A stretch of DNA of 33,107 nt from Turicibacter sp. UBA7094 (lineage in GTDB: Bacteria; Bacillota_I; Bacilli_A; MOL361; Turicibacteraceae), in the NCBI GenBank assembly GCA_002493395.1, contig DKYS01000093.1, positions 1 to 33,107 on the forward strand. The letters are read 5' to 3'. Each line of letters starts with the position of its first letter. Within the stretch, counting starts at the first letter, position 1. Below, piece after piece: positions 17,414-27,124 of the stretch. The notes beneath the pieces are model-generated. The model searched no databases, was not told where the DNA came from, and worked only from the letters and a program-made list of their open reading frames with translations. A program made the translations under genes and the position numbers.

Positions 17414-18085
17414 ATGGATCTTAATTGCTATAATGTGATATATAGAACAACACTTTTTTATATTGTCCTATTAATCGTGTTTAAGTTAATGGGAAAAAGG
17501 GAAATTGGTCAATTGACGTTGCTTGACTTAGTTGTTTCCGTTTTAATGGCCGAAATCGCGGCAATGGCAATTGATAATTTGGAACGACCGATTCATGAGG
17601 TGTTATTAGCAATTGGTTTGCTTGGAGCGTTACAGTTTACGTCAGCATTTATTACGTTACGTTATAAGAAAGTTCGCGAAATTATTGATGGAAAACCATC
17701 TATATTAATTCATCAAGGTAGAATCAATATTAGTGAGATGAGAAAGCAACGGTATACGTTTGACGATTTAATGCTCCAGCTAAGAGCTAATAATATCTCG
17801 TCGGTTTTTGAGGTGGAGTATGCTATCTTGGAGTCAAATGGTCAATTATCATCGTTTAAGAGAAAAGATGTGACGTATTGTCCGTTACCTATCATTACGT
17901 CGGGAGGGATTGAAAAGGAAAATTTACTAAAAATCCATAAAACAAAAGAGTGGGTAGAAGAAGAAATGGAAAAGCAAGGGATTTTTAGTGTTAAGGAAGT
18001 TTATTATGCCGCTTATGACGGAAAAAATCTTCAATTTATTACCCGAGAATCATTAAATATTAAAGAAAAAAAACGTCGTTTTTAA
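17414..18085 (+). CDS. DUF421 (YetF-type) membrane protein
   Basis: This 223-residue protein has three membrane segments in the first 85 residues, containing KLMGKREIGQLTLLDLVVSV. A cytoplasmic domain follows with the family motifs IIDGKPSILIHQGRI and FDDLMLQLRANNISSVFEVEYAILESNGQLSSF. The family is widespread in spore formers (YetF, YrbG and others). Its role is not established, although members of the wider family have been linked to spore germination and membrane processes. ATG 17414 follows AGAGGGG. It sits between divergent TIGR04086 and convergent SpoVB-family genes. Confidence 0.88.
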   Translation: MDLNCYNVIYRTTLFYIVLLIVFKLMGKREIGQLTLLDLVVSVLMAEIAAMAIDNLERPIHEVLLAIGLLGALQFTSAFITLRYKKVREIIDGKPSILIHQGRINISEMRKQRYTFDDLMLQLRANNISSVFEVEYAILESNGQLSSFKRKDVTYCPLPIITSGGIEKENLLKIHKTKEWVEEEMEKQGIFSVKEVYYAAYDGKNLQFITRESLNIKEKKRRF

Positions 18086-18101
18086 GGGCGACGTTTTTTT
18101 T
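18066..18101. terminator. Terminator after the DUF421 gene
   Basis: A-rich CGTCG (18074-18078) pairs with CGACG (18089-18093). Flanking A (from 18066) and T (to 18101) runs extend the stem. The DUF421 stop codon is in the loop. It may also serve the convergent gene at 18140. Confidence 0.85.
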
Positions 18102-18139
18102 CGTGTAGTTATCCTTTAGGAAAGTTACCGTATCTTCTC

Positions 18140-19687
18140 TTATTTCGTGCTATAATAGGGTTGTTGTTTTTTGCGGCGTCCTTCGTTGAATTGGTCGGGC
18201 AATAACCCACAAACAAAGAGTAAAAATAGATAAGATACACCAACAATAAAGCAAATAATAATCATATTTAAAAATTGATTTGGATGGAAAACATAGGCTA
18301 GTTTTAAATAAGAACCGAGCATGAACGTAATTCCGATGATTAAAGTTGCATTAAAAATAGAACGGAGATTCATGCGATAACCAATATGTTTTCTGACCAA
18401 TAGAAAATGCCATCCCGTGACAAAGACCACATTAAATAAAACGGAGATTACGAGTCCGTAAATATTTAGGTTTGGAATTTGAAGTAAGACAACCATCATG
18501 ATGATTTTAATAAACGAAGAGATGAAAGTTGTGTTCATGGCTTGGTTTGCTTTATCAATGGCTTGTAAGGTAGAGGTTAGAGGTGCTTGAAAGTAAAGGA
18601 GTAAAAAGACAGGGGCCATGACAATTAAATAGTTAGCTCCTGTTGACGAGCCGTAGAGTAAGTTCATGAGTTCATCTGGGAATAACATTAATAAAACCGT
18701 ATAAATCCCACTCGGTAAAAAGGAAAGTAAAAAAGCATTATTTAAGTGGGAATAAATTCGCTCATATCTCTTATTAGCGTATGCTTGACTAATCGGAGGA
18801 ACGATGGCTTGCGTAATGGCATTGGAGATAAATGAAGGCATGAGAACCATCGGAAGGGCAAATCCAGAAACGGCTCCGTATAATTTAGCACTTTGCATGC
18901 TATTATAACCAATTCTAAAGAGACACTGGACAACGACAATGGGTTCAAGAAAGTGTGAGAAGGATCCAATCAGTCGACTTCCTGTAGCAGGCAAGGAAAT
19001 AGCCAACACATCTTTAAAATTTTGAGGGCTTAAGTGAGCAGGTTTTAAATTGGCCCCCTGATGATTATGTTTAATATTTTTGAAGAATAAGAAGACGAGA
19101 ATCAAGATAGAAGAAAACTCTCCTGCGATGGAAGCCCAAATGGTTCCGACAATTCCAAACACGATTCCATAAGGGAGTAACCACGAAATGAAAAGCACTG
19201 AAAATATCATTCGAACAACTTGCTCCACAAGGGTTGAAATAGCGGATGGAAACATGTTTTGCTCCCCTTGAAAGTAAGCTTTGAGAATGGTCGAAAGTGA
19301 AACGAAAAAGAGCAGAGGACCGATGGAGATTAAAGGTAAATAGGTTCTCTCATCTTTGAGTAAGTAAACAGCCAATGGTTCGGCAATAAAGAATAATACA
19401 ATACTGATAAGTAAGCTCGAAACCATAGCGATAATGAGTGAAACGGATAAAACCTTTTTTTGTCGCTCCGTTGCGCGAGAAATAAGGGTTGGAATGGCAA
19501 TAGGCAGTCCGATACTCGCAAATGTTGTTAACAACATGAGGGTAGGGCCGATTAACATGTAAACTCCAATTCCGTCTTCACCAAGTAGCCGTGTAACCAT
19601 GACGCGGTTAACCATTCCTAAGACTTTTGTGATAAGACCGGCTACAACGAGAATAAATGTTCCTTGTACGACGTTTTGTTTTTTCAT
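18140..19687 (-). CDS. SpoVB-family polysaccharide flippase (MOP superfamily)
   Basis: This 515-residue membrane protein has about 14 hydrophobic segments. The N-terminal signature QGTFILVVAGLITKVLGMVN and GEDGIGVYMLIGP, and YFQGEQNMFPSA further on, are typical of the SpoVB/MurJ-like branch of the MATE-like MOP superfamily. SpoVB is needed for spore cortex synthesis and is thought to flip lipid-linked peptidoglycan precursor; relatives such as YtgP/MurJ do so in growing cells. Which of the two this is cannot be settled, but its place beside yajC, DUF421 and recJ matches spoVB of Bacilli. The start is taken as the ATG whose A is at 19687, about 8 bases after AGGTGA; a GTG at 19699 overlaps that site. 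It is transcribed away from recJ. Confidence 0.85.
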   Translation of the reverse strand: MKKQNVVQGTFILVVAGLITKVLGMVNRVMVTRLLGEDGIGVYMLIGPTLMLLTTFASIGLPIAIPTLISRATERQKKVLSVSLIIAMVSSLLISIVLFFIAEPLAVYLLKDERTYLPLISIGPLLFFVSLSTILKAYFQGEQNMFPSAISTLVEQVVRMIFSVLFISWLLPYGIVFGIVGTIWASIAGEFSSILILVFLFFKNIKHNHQGANLKPAHLSPQNFKDVLAISLPATGSRLIGSFSHFLEPIVVVQCLFRIGYNSMQSAKLYGAVSGFALPMVLMPSFISNAITQAIVPPISQAYANKRYERIYSHLNNAFLLSFLPSGIYTVLLMLFPDELMNLLYGSSTGANYLIVMAPVFLLLYFQAPLTSTLQAIDKANQAMNTTFISSFIKIIMMVVLLQIPNLNIYGLVISVLFNVVFVTGWHFLLVRKHIGYRMNLRSIFNATLIIGITFMLGSYLKLAYVFHPNQFLNMIIICFIVGVSYLFLLFVCGLLPDQFNEGRRKKQQPYYSTK

Positions 19688-19770
19688 AATTTTTTTCACC
19701 TATACTTTAGTTATGATTTTGCTTAAGTCTATGAGGCGGGAATTTAAAATATGAAGGTGAGGAGATACTT

Positions 19771-21996
19771 TTGCTTAAATCGATGATGCATTGGAAAAAA
19801 TCTGACATAATAGATGAAAATGAACGAGAACAGACAGGTAGGTTGCATCCGGCAATTGAACAACTGATTTTATCGAGAAAGTTAGCGACACCGGATCATT
19901 TAGCAACCTTTCATCAGGAAGAATTGATTCAGCATAACCCATTTTTATTTTCGCAAATGTCAAAAGTTGTGGAGCGGATTAACACGGCGATCGATGAGGG
20001 ACAGCCGATTCTTATTTATGGGGACTATGACGCGGACGGTGTGACGGGAACGTCTATTTTAGTTCGTTGTCTTCGTGAACTCGGGGCGCTTGTCGATTAT
20101 TATATTCCCAATCGCTTTTATGAAGGATACGGGCCGAATAAAGAAGCGTTTAGACAGGCGGTTGAGGATGGATTTTTATTAGTGATTACTGTTGATAATG
20201 GAATTTCTGGAATTGAAGAGGCGGAACTCTTATTAGAACACGGAGTTGATTTGATTATTACGGATCATCACCAGGTAAAAGAGACACTTCCTCGCGCTTA
20301 CGCGATTTTACATCCAGAACTTGATGAAACTTATCCCTTTCATCATTTATCAGGGGCTGGGGTTGCCTTAAAAGTAGCAGAAGCATTATTAGAAGAAGTA
20401 ATTCCAGAAGACTTTTATGCCATTGCCATGCTTGGAACGATAGGAGATGTTGTTCCTTTAAGAGATGAAAATCGTTCCATTGTTAAGCGGGGGTTGGTGG
20501 CATTACGAGATACGGAAATTGAGGGATTAAATGCTATCATGCAATTAGCCAATACAGATAAAAAAGAAGTAACTGAGGTGAATGTTGGGTTTGAAATTTG
20601 CCCTCGATTAAATGCCCCCGGCCGGATGGATGAAGCATCACTTGCTGTTAAATGTCTCATTTGTGAGGAGCTAGAGGAGGCGATGCAGTTAGCCCGTCAA
20701 ATCGAAGAATTAAATACGGAACGGCAAAAAACAACGCAACAAGTATTAGAAGAAGCAACAAAGCTTGTAGATTCAGAAACATTAGCGACTAAAAAAGTTG
20801 TCATTTTATATTCCCCTCATTGGCATGAGGGAATCCTTGGAATTGTTGCTGGACGCTTGGCTAAGCAGTGGCAAAAGGCGGTCTTTGTCGTGACGGATGA
20901 TCATGAAGGATTCATTAAAGGATCGGCACGTGCAGTTGAGGGATATCATTTATTTGAGTTGTTATCCCAATGCCAACCGTTAATTGAACGGTTTGGTGGC
21001 CATGCCTTAGCGGCTGGGATAACCTTTGATAAAAAAAATCTTCAGTTACTAGAAGATCAAATGAATGAACTTTTAAAAGACACAGATTTTACATCGACGC
21101 TTACGATTGATTTGAGCTTGCCTCTTGCTGATTTAGATGTTTCCTTTGTCGAACAATTACAGTGTCTAGCACCTTTTGGTGAAGGAAACCGTCCTCCTCT
21201 TGTTGAAGTGAGAGATGTTTATGTGAACCAAGTTAAAATGATTGGGAATAAGATGCAACACTTAAAATTTACACTTGAACAAAAGGGGCATTCAATTGAA
21301 GGAATTGCCTTTAATCAGGCACCTTTAGCGATGTATTTAACTAAAGATACACGATTTAGTTTTGTAGGCGAGCTTAAAATTAACGAATGGAATGGAAATC
21401 ATAGCGTGCAATTTCATTTTGTTGATGTGTTGTGTGACGAGTTTCAATTAATTGACCTACGTAACAAACAAGCCTATGAACAACGGAAAAATGATTTATC
21501 TCTAGCTACACCATATGCTAAGGCGAAGGAGTTAAACGAGGTTGATTTATTAGTCATTGATCAGCTACCGACGTCGAAAGAAGAATTGTTGAAATTGATT
21601 CAAGAAAAGAAACCTAATAATATTGTGATGGCACCGATGGAGACGGCCGTTACGTTTGCGTCCCGTGAGAAGTTTATCACGGTTTATCGTGTGATTAAGC
21701 AACATGCCCCCATTCCCCTTAATCATCAGGTGATGAATTATTTCTTACGACTTGGAATTAGTAAAAATGAATTATTATTTATTTTACAGGTGTTTTTTGA
21801 AGTGGAACTTGTTATAATAAAAAATGGTTCTGTTTTTTTACCTGATTGCGTCGCAAAGCGCGATTTATCCGAGGCTGCAACGTATCAACTGCAATATTCA
21901 AAGTTAAAAATGCTTGAATTTTTTGAATTAACGACATGGGCAGAATTAAAACACATTTTTACAACAGCTAGGGAGGAAATAACAAATGAATCTTAA
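19771..21996 (+). CDS. recJ: Single-stranded-DNA-specific 5'-3' exonuclease RecJ
   Basis: This 741-residue DHH-family nuclease acts in recombination and mismatch repair. Metal-binding motifs are visible in order: DYDADG (85-90), VDNGISG (D142), TDHH (D165-H167) and GDVVPL. The DHHA1 region has [15 protein letters not shown], the [12 protein letters not shown] segment and the signature [14 protein letters not shown]. An OB-fold domain and the Firmicute-type C-terminal extension follow. Start TTG 19771 is 6 bases after AAGGTGAGGAG; the first ATG is 12 bases further and too far from that site. It overlaps apt by 11 bases, so the two are translationally linked. The secDF genes often found next to it are absent. 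Confidence 0.94.
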   Translation: MLKSMMHWKKSDIIDENEREQTGRLHPAIEQLILSRKLATPDHLATFHQEELIQHNPFLFSQMSKVVERINTAIDEGQPILIYGDYDADGVTGTSILVRCLRELGALVDYYIPNRFYEGYGPNKEAFRQAVEDGFLLVITVDNGISGIEEAELLLEHGVDLIITDHHQVKETLPRAYAILHPELDETYPFHHLSGAGVALKVAEALLEEVIPEDFYAIAMLGTIGDVVPLRDENRSIVKRGLVALRDTEIEGLNAIMQLANTDKKEVTEVNVGFEICPRLNAPGRMDEASLAVKCLICEELEEAMQLARQIEELNTERQKTTQQVLEEATKLVDSETLATKKVVILYSPHWHEGILGIVAGRLAKQWQKAVFVVTDDHEGFIKGSARAVEGYHLFELLSQCQPLIERFGGHALAAGITFDKKNLQLLEDQMNELLKDTDFTSTLTIDLSLPLADLDVSFVEQLQCLAPFGEGNRPPLVEVRDVYVNQVKMIGNKMQHLKFTLEQKGHSIEGIAFNQAPLAMYLTKDTRFSFVGELKINEWNGNHSVQFHFVDVLCDEFQLIDLRNKQAYEQRKNDLSLATPYAKAKELNEVDLLVIDQLPTSKEELLKLIQEKKPNNIVMAPMETAVTFASREKFITVYRVIKQHAPIPLNHQVMNYFLRLGISKNELLFILQVFFEVELVIIKNGSVFLPDCVAKRDLSEAATYQLQYSKLKMLEFFELTTWAELKHIFTTAREEITNES

Positions 21997-22498
21997 AGAT
22001 TATGTAGCGAATGTACCTAACTTTCCAAAAGAAGGGATTCAATTTAAAGATATTACACCATTAATGGCAGATGGAGCGGCATATAGCTATGCGACACAGC
22101 AGATGGTTGAATTTGCTAAAACGCAAAAAGCGGAAGTGATTGTTGGACCAGAAGCACGAGGGTTTATTTTTGGATGCCCTGTTGCGCATGAATTGAAAAT
22201 TGGATTTGCTCCTGTGCGTAAACCAGGAAAATTACCTCGTGAAACGGTTTCTTTTAACTATGATTTAGAGTACGGATCAAATACATTATGCATGCATCAA
22301 GATGCGATTAAACCAGGTCAACGTGTGTTAATCGTTGATGATTTATTAGCAACAGGTGGTACAGTAGAGGCAACAATAAAATTAATTGAACAATTAGGCG
22401 GAGTTGTCGTTGGATGTGCCTTTTTAATCGAACTAGAAGGATTAAATGGTCGAAAAATGTTAGAAAATTATGAAGTGTTATCATTAATGAAATATTAA
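21986..22498 (+). CDS. apt: Adenine phosphoribosyltransferase
   Basis: This 170-residue enzyme makes AMP from adenine and phosphoribosyl pyrophosphate. The PRPP-binding motif [13 protein letters not shown] has D118 and D119. The family opening [16 protein letters not shown] and the adenine-site region [11 protein letters not shown] are intact. It starts inside the end of recJ (11-base overlap) with its own GGGAGG site, and is followed by a strong terminator. The neighbouring rel gene also uses purine nucleotides. Confidence 0.96.
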   Translation: MNLKDYVANVPNFPKEGIQFKDITPLMADGAAYSYATQQMVEFAKTQKAEVIVGPEARGFIFGCPVAHELKIGFAPVRKPGKLPRETVSFNYDLEYGSNTLCMHQDAIKPGQRVLIVDDLLATGGTVEATIKLIEQLGGVVVGCAFLIELEGLNGRKMLENYEVLSLMKY

Positions 22499-22518
22499 TT
22501 TCATTGAGTTTCTAAGAT

Positions 22519-22562
22519 AAAGGAAGAATGCAATATTTTCTGTTGCATTCTTCCTTTTTTTT
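22519..22562 (+). terminator. Terminator of recJ-apt
   Basis: AAAGGAAGAATGCAA (22519-22533) pairs perfectly with TTGCATTCTTCCTTT (22543-22557), followed by T to 22562. Confidence 0.95.
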
Positions 22563-22614
22563 ATGTTAAACTTTTAAAAAGTATAAAAAAATCATCAAAA
22601 GAGTATGAAATATC

Positions 22615-22638
22615 GGATGAATCATCATCCTTTTTTTT
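22615..22638 (+). terminator. Second terminator-like hairpin upstream of rel
   Basis: GGATGA (22615-22620) pairs with TCATCC (22625-22630) around ATCA, followed by eight T. It lies upstream of the presumed rel promoter, so it is more likely a back-up terminator than an attenuator. Confidence 0.6.
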
Positions 22639-22698
22639 CATCTGAAAAAAGATTACAAATATTTACGCTTTTAGTGAAACAAATTTTGGATTTAGCTT

Positions 22699-22704
22699 TA
22701 TAAT
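22699..22704 (+). promoter_or_regulatory. Putative -10 box of the rel-dtd unit
   Basis: TATAAT (22699-22704) lies 34 bases before the rel start codon. No good -35 is visible. Confidence 0.5.
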
Positions 22705-22738
22705 AAAATAAATAGACTAGATAATAGGAGTAATGTTT

Positions 22739-24931
22739 ATGTATCAATTAAACGGATATGAGATATCTATTGATCATGTTTTAGAGCAAGCTAAAACGTA
22801 TATTAAAAATCCAGAGAGTATTGAAGTGATTGAGCGTGCTTTTGAACTTGCCTTTCAAAAACATAAAGATCAATTGCGAAAATCAGGCGAACCCTATATT
22901 ATTCACCCTATTGAGGTGGCTCATATTCTTACGAAGTGGCAAACAGGTCCACGAACGATTGCGGCAGGATTGCTTCACGATATTATAGAAGATACAGATA
23001 TTACAAAAGAGGAAATTGTTGAGTTATTTGACCAAGAAATTGCTGAGATTATTGATGGGGTTACGAAACTGACGAAGTTAACGTATAAATCAAAAGAAAA
23101 ACAACAAGCAGAAAATCATCGTAAAATGCTTTTAGCAATGAGTAAAGATATTCGCGTTATTTTGGTTAAACTTGCGGATCGATTGCACAATATTCGAACG
23201 TTGAAGTTTTTGCCTCCTGAAAAACAACGAGCCATTGCTCATGAAACGATGGAAATTTATGTTCCTATTGCTCATCGATTAGGGATGTATCGGGTGAAAG
23301 CTGAACTTGAAGATACGTCACTCCGCTTTTTAAAACCCGACGATTTTTACCGAATTGCTCAGTTAATTAAGCAGAAAAAACATGAGCGAGAAGCTCAAAT
23401 TCAAGAAATGGAAGATGAGATTAAAGCGGCGCTTGAAGAGTACCACATTCCTTTTGAAATTAAAGGGCGTATTAAAAATATTTATAGTGTCTATAAAAAA
23501 ATGCAAACACGCGATAAAGAATTTGATGAAATCTACGATTTATTGGCCTTACGTTTAATCGTCAATACACTTCCTGAATGCTATTCAGCATTAGGAGTCA
23601 TTCATGCCAACTTTAAGCCGATTCCTAATCGCTTTAAAGATTACATTGCCATGCCTAAGCCCAACATGTATCAATCTTTACATACGACAATTATTGGACC
23701 GAATGGTCATGTATTTGAAGTTCAAATTCGAACGAAAGAGATGGATGAAATTGCAGAGCAAGGGGTTGCTGCGCATTGGGCTTATAAGGAAAATCGTCAA
23801 GTGACAGCGAAACAAGAACAAAAAGAAATTCAAGATAAATTAAAATGGTATGAAACGCTAATTGCTTATCAAGAGGAAGTCAACGATGCTGAAAAATTAA
23901 TGAAATTAGTCAAAGACGACATTTTTAATGCCAATGTCTATGTCTTTACGCCAACTGGTGATGTTTTTGATTTTCCACCGGGATCAACACCTCTTGATTT
24001 TGCTTATCGCATTCATACGAATCTTGGACACCAAACGACAGGTGCCATTGTGAATGGTAAAATTGTAACTTTAAATTATCAGCTAAAAACAGGTGATATT
24101 GTTGAGATTAAATCGTCACGTAATTCGTTTGGACCGAGTGAGGATTGGTTAAATATTGTCAAAACTTCTCAAGCTCGTCATAAAATTCGTCAATATTTTA
24201 ATCGGACGAAGCGGGAGGATTATACGCATAAAGGCGAGGAATTATTTGCGAAGGAATTGGCTTCAAAAGATTTATCGATAAATGCCATTGATGTCCAAAA
24301 GCTGTTAAAAATTTATAAAAAACAAAACATTGATAAACTTGAGGAGTTATATTATCAAATTGGACGTGGACGCCTCATTCCTAAAACGATTTTGGAACGT
24401 TATTTATCTGATGGAAAAGAAGTCGATGATACGGCGCTTATTCAACAAATTAATGAAGCAGCCAAAGTAAAGGAAGGGCACCGCAAAAAAGCGAAAAATC
24501 GTTTTGGTATTATTGTCGATGGATTAGATAATGTTGACTTGCGGATTGCAAAATGTTGTAACCCCGTCCCGGGTGACCCTATTGTGGGGTATATTACGAA
24601 GGGAAGTGGGATTACGATTCACCATGAAAATTGTCATAATGCCAAATCTGATGGACGCCTAGTTCCTGTTGAATGGGATGAGGAGCATCAAAATACGTTT
24701 AATGCTAAAATTAAAGTAGTCGCGTTAGATCGTAAAAATGTCTTAGGTGATATCATTCAAAAATTAGCAGCGATTAATACGAATATTACAGAATTAAATG
24801 CTCAAACTTCATCGGATACCGTGATTATTAATATGTCATTTTCAGTGCGCAATACGGAACAACTGTTATCTATCGTTAATACCATTAAGCGTGTGAAAGA
24901 TGTGTTTAATGTTGAGCGTATTTTACAGTAG
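22739..24931 (+). CDS. relA: Bifunctional (p)ppGpp synthetase/hydrolase Rel
   Basis: This is a 730-residue long RelA/SpoT homologue. The hydrolase domain keeps the HD pair H80-D81 in [10 protein letters not shown] and H56, so hydrolysis should work. The synthetase domain (about 235-380) shows [20 protein letters not shown] and [24 protein letters not shown] domain ([19 protein letters not shown]), a zinc-finger region with CCNPVPGD and HHENCHN, and a C-terminal ACT domain follow. It senses uncharged tRNA on the ribosome and sets the stringent response. ATG 22739 is 8 bases after TAGGAG; the ATG at 22733 is only 2 bases after it. It precedes dtd by 14 bases. Both catalytic halves look intact, unlike gammaproteobacterial RelA. 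Confidence 0.96.
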   Translation: MYQLNGYEISIDHVLEQAKTYIKNPESIEVIERAFELAFQKHKDQLRKSGEPYIIHPIEVAHILTKWQTGPRTIAAGLLHDIIEDTDITKEEIVELFDQEIAEIIDGVTKLTKLTYKSKEKQQAENHRKMLLAMSKDIRVILVKLADRLHNIRTLKFLPPEKQRAIAHETMEIYVPIAHRLGMYRVKAELEDTSLRFLKPDDFYRIAQLIKQKKHEREAQIQEMEDEIKAALEEYHIPFEIKGRIKNIYSVYKKMQTRDKEFDEIYDLLALRLIVNTLPECYSALGVIHANFKPIPNRFKDYIAMPKPNMYQSLHTTIIGPNGHVFEVQIRTKEMDEIAEQGVAAHWAYKENRQVTAKQEQKEIQDKLKWYETLIAYQEEVNDAEKLMKLVKDDIFNANVYVFTPTGDVFDFPPGSTPLDFAYRIHTNLGHQTTGAIVNGKIVTLNYQLKTGDIVEIKSSRNSFGPSEDWLNIVKTSQARHKIRQYFNRTKREDYTHKGEELFAKELASKDLSINAIDVQKLLKIYKKQNIDKLEELYYQIGRGRLIPKTILERYLSDGKEVDDTALIQQINEAAKVKEGHRKKAKNRFGIIVDGLDNVDLRIAKCCNPVPGDPIVGYITKGSGITIHHENCHNAKSDGRLVPVEWDEEHQNTFNAKIKVVALDRKNVLGDIIQKLAAINTNITELNAQTSSDTVIINMSFSVRNTEQLLSIVNTIKRVKDVFNVERILQ

Positions 24932-24945
24932 CGAGGTGTTTAAAA

Positions 24946-25386
24946 ATGAAGGTAGTTGTTCAACGTGCTAAAAATGCAAGTGTAACTGTTGAGGATCAGG
25001 TGGTAGGCGCTATCGATGATGGCCTCGTTTTGCTTGTTGGGTTAACACATGATGATACGTTAGCTGACTTAGAGTATTGTGCTAAAAAGGTCGCTAATCT
25101 CAGAATTTTTGAGGATGAATTTGGAAAGATGAATCGTTCAGTTCAAGATGTTGCGGGAGCTATTTTATCGATTTCTCAATTTACGTTATATGGAGAGACT
25201 AAAAAAGGGAATCGTCCAAGTTTCATCCAAGCGGCAGCGCCGGATAAAGCGAAGCCGTTGTATGATCAGTTTAATCAATTATTAATAGAGAAGTATGGAC
25301 TATGTGTCAAAACGGGTGTATTTGGGGCCATGATGGATGTCTCATTTACAAATGTCGGACCGACGACTTTAATGATTGAATCTTAA
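24946..25386 (+). CDS. dtd: D-aminoacyl-tRNA deacylase
   Basis: This 146-residue enzyme frees tRNAs from D-amino acids and from mischarged glycine. Both active-site motifs are present: SQFTLYG at 77-83 (T80) and the cross-subunit GP motif in NVGPTTL (G138-P139), where Thr stands for the more common Val. The gene is 14 bases after rel, its usual partner, with a GCGAGGTG ribosome site. The promoter of the hisS leader begins inside its last codons. Confidence 0.95.
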   Translation: MKVVVQRAKNASVTVEDQVVGAIDDGLVLLVGLTHDDTLADLEYCAKKVANLRIFEDEFGKMNRSVQDVAGAILSISQFTLYGETKKGNRPSFIQAAAPDKAKPLYDQFNQLLIEKYGLCVKTGVFGAMMDVSFTNVGPTTLMIES

Positions 25387-25404
25387 AAGAAAATGTATTA
25401 TAAT
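25376..25404 (+). promoter_or_regulatory. Promoter of the hisS-aspS operon
   Basis: TTGAAT (25376-25381) and TATAAT (25399-25404) are separated by exactly 17 bases. The -35 overlaps the end of dtd. Transcription should begin near 25411, at the T-box leader. Confidence 0.8.
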
Positions 25405-25410
25405 AAAGAA

Positions 25411-25667
25411 AATAGTCAATGATAACTATAAATTCGATGATCAAGAGATGCTAGGATGGAAGCCGTACTAGAGAACGAAGCCTAGGCTGGAAGCTTCGAC
25501 GGATACCTAATAGATAGACACTTGTAAGAAGATATCTTGAAATAGTTAGTAGGGATATCCGTGGACGGCGTTAACGTTTGAAAGAGGTTATCGTTAAAAA
25601 AGACGATAGCAAGTAAGGTGGCACCGCGTATATAACGTCCTTAGATTTTAATCTAGGGACTTTTTTT
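25411..25667 (+). promoter_or_regulatory. T-box leader of hisS-aspS
   Basis: This tRNA-sensing leader controls the synthetase operon by antitermination. Stem I closes with TCAAGA (25441-25446) and TCTTGA (25535-25540). The likely specifier region on its 3' side reads GACAC (25517-25521), which contains an Asp codon (GAC) and, overlapping by one base, a His codon (CAC). The conserved T-box sequence AAGGTGGCACCGCG is at 25615-25628; its TGGC (25619-25622) pairs with the tRNA acceptor end. The terminator is GTCCTTAGAT (25637-25646) with ATCTAGGGAC (25651-25660), then seven T. A stem at about 25588-25610 (TATCGT with ACGATA) is the likely stem III. Uncharged tRNA should stabilise the antiterminator and allow read-through into hisS. 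Confidence 0.92.
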
Positions 25668-25735
25668 ATATGTGTGTATTCTCGCCAATCAAAGAAAGTT
25701 GTCATGATGAATCGTCATAAGGAAGGAGCTTTAAT

Positions 25736-27109
25736 ATGAACTTCAGTAAACCAAAAGGGACTTACGATGTTTTACCGAAAGAAAGTGCACGTTGGCAAAA
25801 TATCGAAAGTTTAATCCGAGAAATTTGTTCAATCTTCAATTATAAGGAAATTCGCACGCCGATGTTTGAAAGTACTGGCTTATATCACCGTTCGGCTGGG
25901 GAAACATCAGATGTTGTTTCTAAGGAAACGTACGATTTTAAAGATCGCGGGGATCGCTCAATGACTTTACGCCCTGAAGGAACAGCGGGTGTGGTACGTA
26001 GTTATATCGAAAATAAATTATATGCGGATCAAATGGTGCAAAAATTATTTTATATTGCTCCGATGTTTCGCTATGAACGTCAACAAAAAGGGCGTTATCG
26101 TCAACACGTTCAATTCGGAACAGAAGTTTTTGGAAGTGCTGATCCAGCCTTAGATGCAGAGGTTATCTCATTAGCTGTAACCCTATATAAAGTGTTAGGA
26201 TTACGCAATGTTAAAGTGAAGTTAAACTCTTTAGGAGATACACAAAGTCGTGAAAATTATCGTCAAGCATTACTAAACCACTTTTCTGGGCATCAAGAGG
26301 AGTTATGTGCAGATTGTCAAGTTCGCTTAGCGAAAAATCCACTTCGTGTCTTAGACTGTAAAGTTGATCGTCATAAGGAGATTATGAAAAATGCGCCTCA
26401 ATTAATTGATCATTTAATTGATGAAGACCGTGCTTATTTCTTAAAAGTTCAACAATACTTAAAATCAATGGGAATTGATTATGAGTATGATGCGACATTA
26501 GTTCGAGGATTTGATTACTATACGCATACTATTTTTGAAATCCAGGCTGAAATTGAAGGATTTGGAGCTCAAAATACGTTGTGCGGTGGGGGACGCTATA
26601 ATAAATTAGTGGCTGAATTAGGTGGACCAACTGTTCCTGCTATCGGATTTGGAATGGGCTTAGAACGCTTGTTATTAGCTTTAGAAGCTGAGGGAATCCA
26701 AGTCGGAGGAGATGATGCGGTAGATTTCTTCCTAATTACATTAGGTGAAGAGGCTAAAATGTTTGGATCACGTTTATTATTCGATTTACGTTCACGTGGA
26801 TTGGCCTGTGAAACAGATTATTTAGGTAAAAATTTAAAAGGACAGTTTAAACAAGCGGATCGTTATCATGCACGCTATACAGCAATCTTAGGTGAGGATG
26901 AACTTCAACAAGGAATGATCAAGATTAAAAATAACCAAACAGGGACACAAGAATCTGTTCCAGTGGCTTTGATTATTGATTATATTTTAGAAGACCAACA
27001 AAAAAATCATGCTCATCACACAGGATGCTGTGGAGGGCACGAACATGATGATAATCATGAATGTTGCGGGGGCCATGGAAATGGTTCAGGCTGCGGATGT
27101 CAACATTAG
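25736..27109 (+). CDS. hisS: Histidyl-tRNA synthetase with SlyD-like His/Cys-rich C-terminal tail
   Basis: This 457-residue class II synthetase charges tRNA-His. Visible motifs are LRPEGTAGVVRSY, motif 2 FRYERQQKGRYRQHVQFG, the histidine-binding signature LVRGFDYYTHTIFEI, motif 3 IGFGMGLERLLLAL, and a C-terminal anticodon-binding domain to about residue 418. Bacterial HisRS usually ends near 420-430. Here residues 420-457 add a tail with 8 His and 6 Cys, containing TGCCGGHEHDD, HECCGGHGNGSG and CGCQH. This closely resembles the metal-binding tail of the prolyl isomerase SlyD. The tail is in frame with no sign of frameshift and is followed after 15 bases by aspS. Nickel, zinc or copper binding is inferred; whether it affects charging is unknown. 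Expression is controlled by the T-box upstream. Confidence 0.95.
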   Translation: MNFSKPKGTYDVLPKESARWQNIESLIREICSIFNYKEIRTPMFESTGLYHRSAGETSDVVSKETYDFKDRGDRSMTLRPEGTAGVVRSYIENKLYADQMVQKLFYIAPMFRYERQQKGRYRQHVQFGTEVFGSADPALDAEVISLAVTLYKVLGLRNVKVKLNSLGDTQSRENYRQALLNHFSGHQEELCADCQVRLAKNPLRVLDCKVDRHKEIMKNAPQLIDHLIDEDRAYFLKVQQYLKSMGIDYEYDATLVRGFDYYTHTIFEIQAEIEGFGAQNTLCGGGRYNKLVAELGGPTVPAIGFGMGLERLLLALEAEGIQVGGDDAVDFFLITLGEEAKMFGSRLLFDLRSRGLACETDYLGKNLKGQFKQADRYHARYTAILGEDELQQGMIKIKNNQTGTQESVPVALIIDYILEDQQKNHAHHTGCCGGHEHDDNHECCGGHGNGSGCGCQH

Positions 27110-27124
27110 TAAGAGGTGAAGTAG

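Noticed and set aside
22615..22638. A transcription attenuator controlling rel.
   Set aside because: The hairpin lies upstream of the only good -10 box before rel, so it would act on read-through from apt rather than on rel's own transcript.
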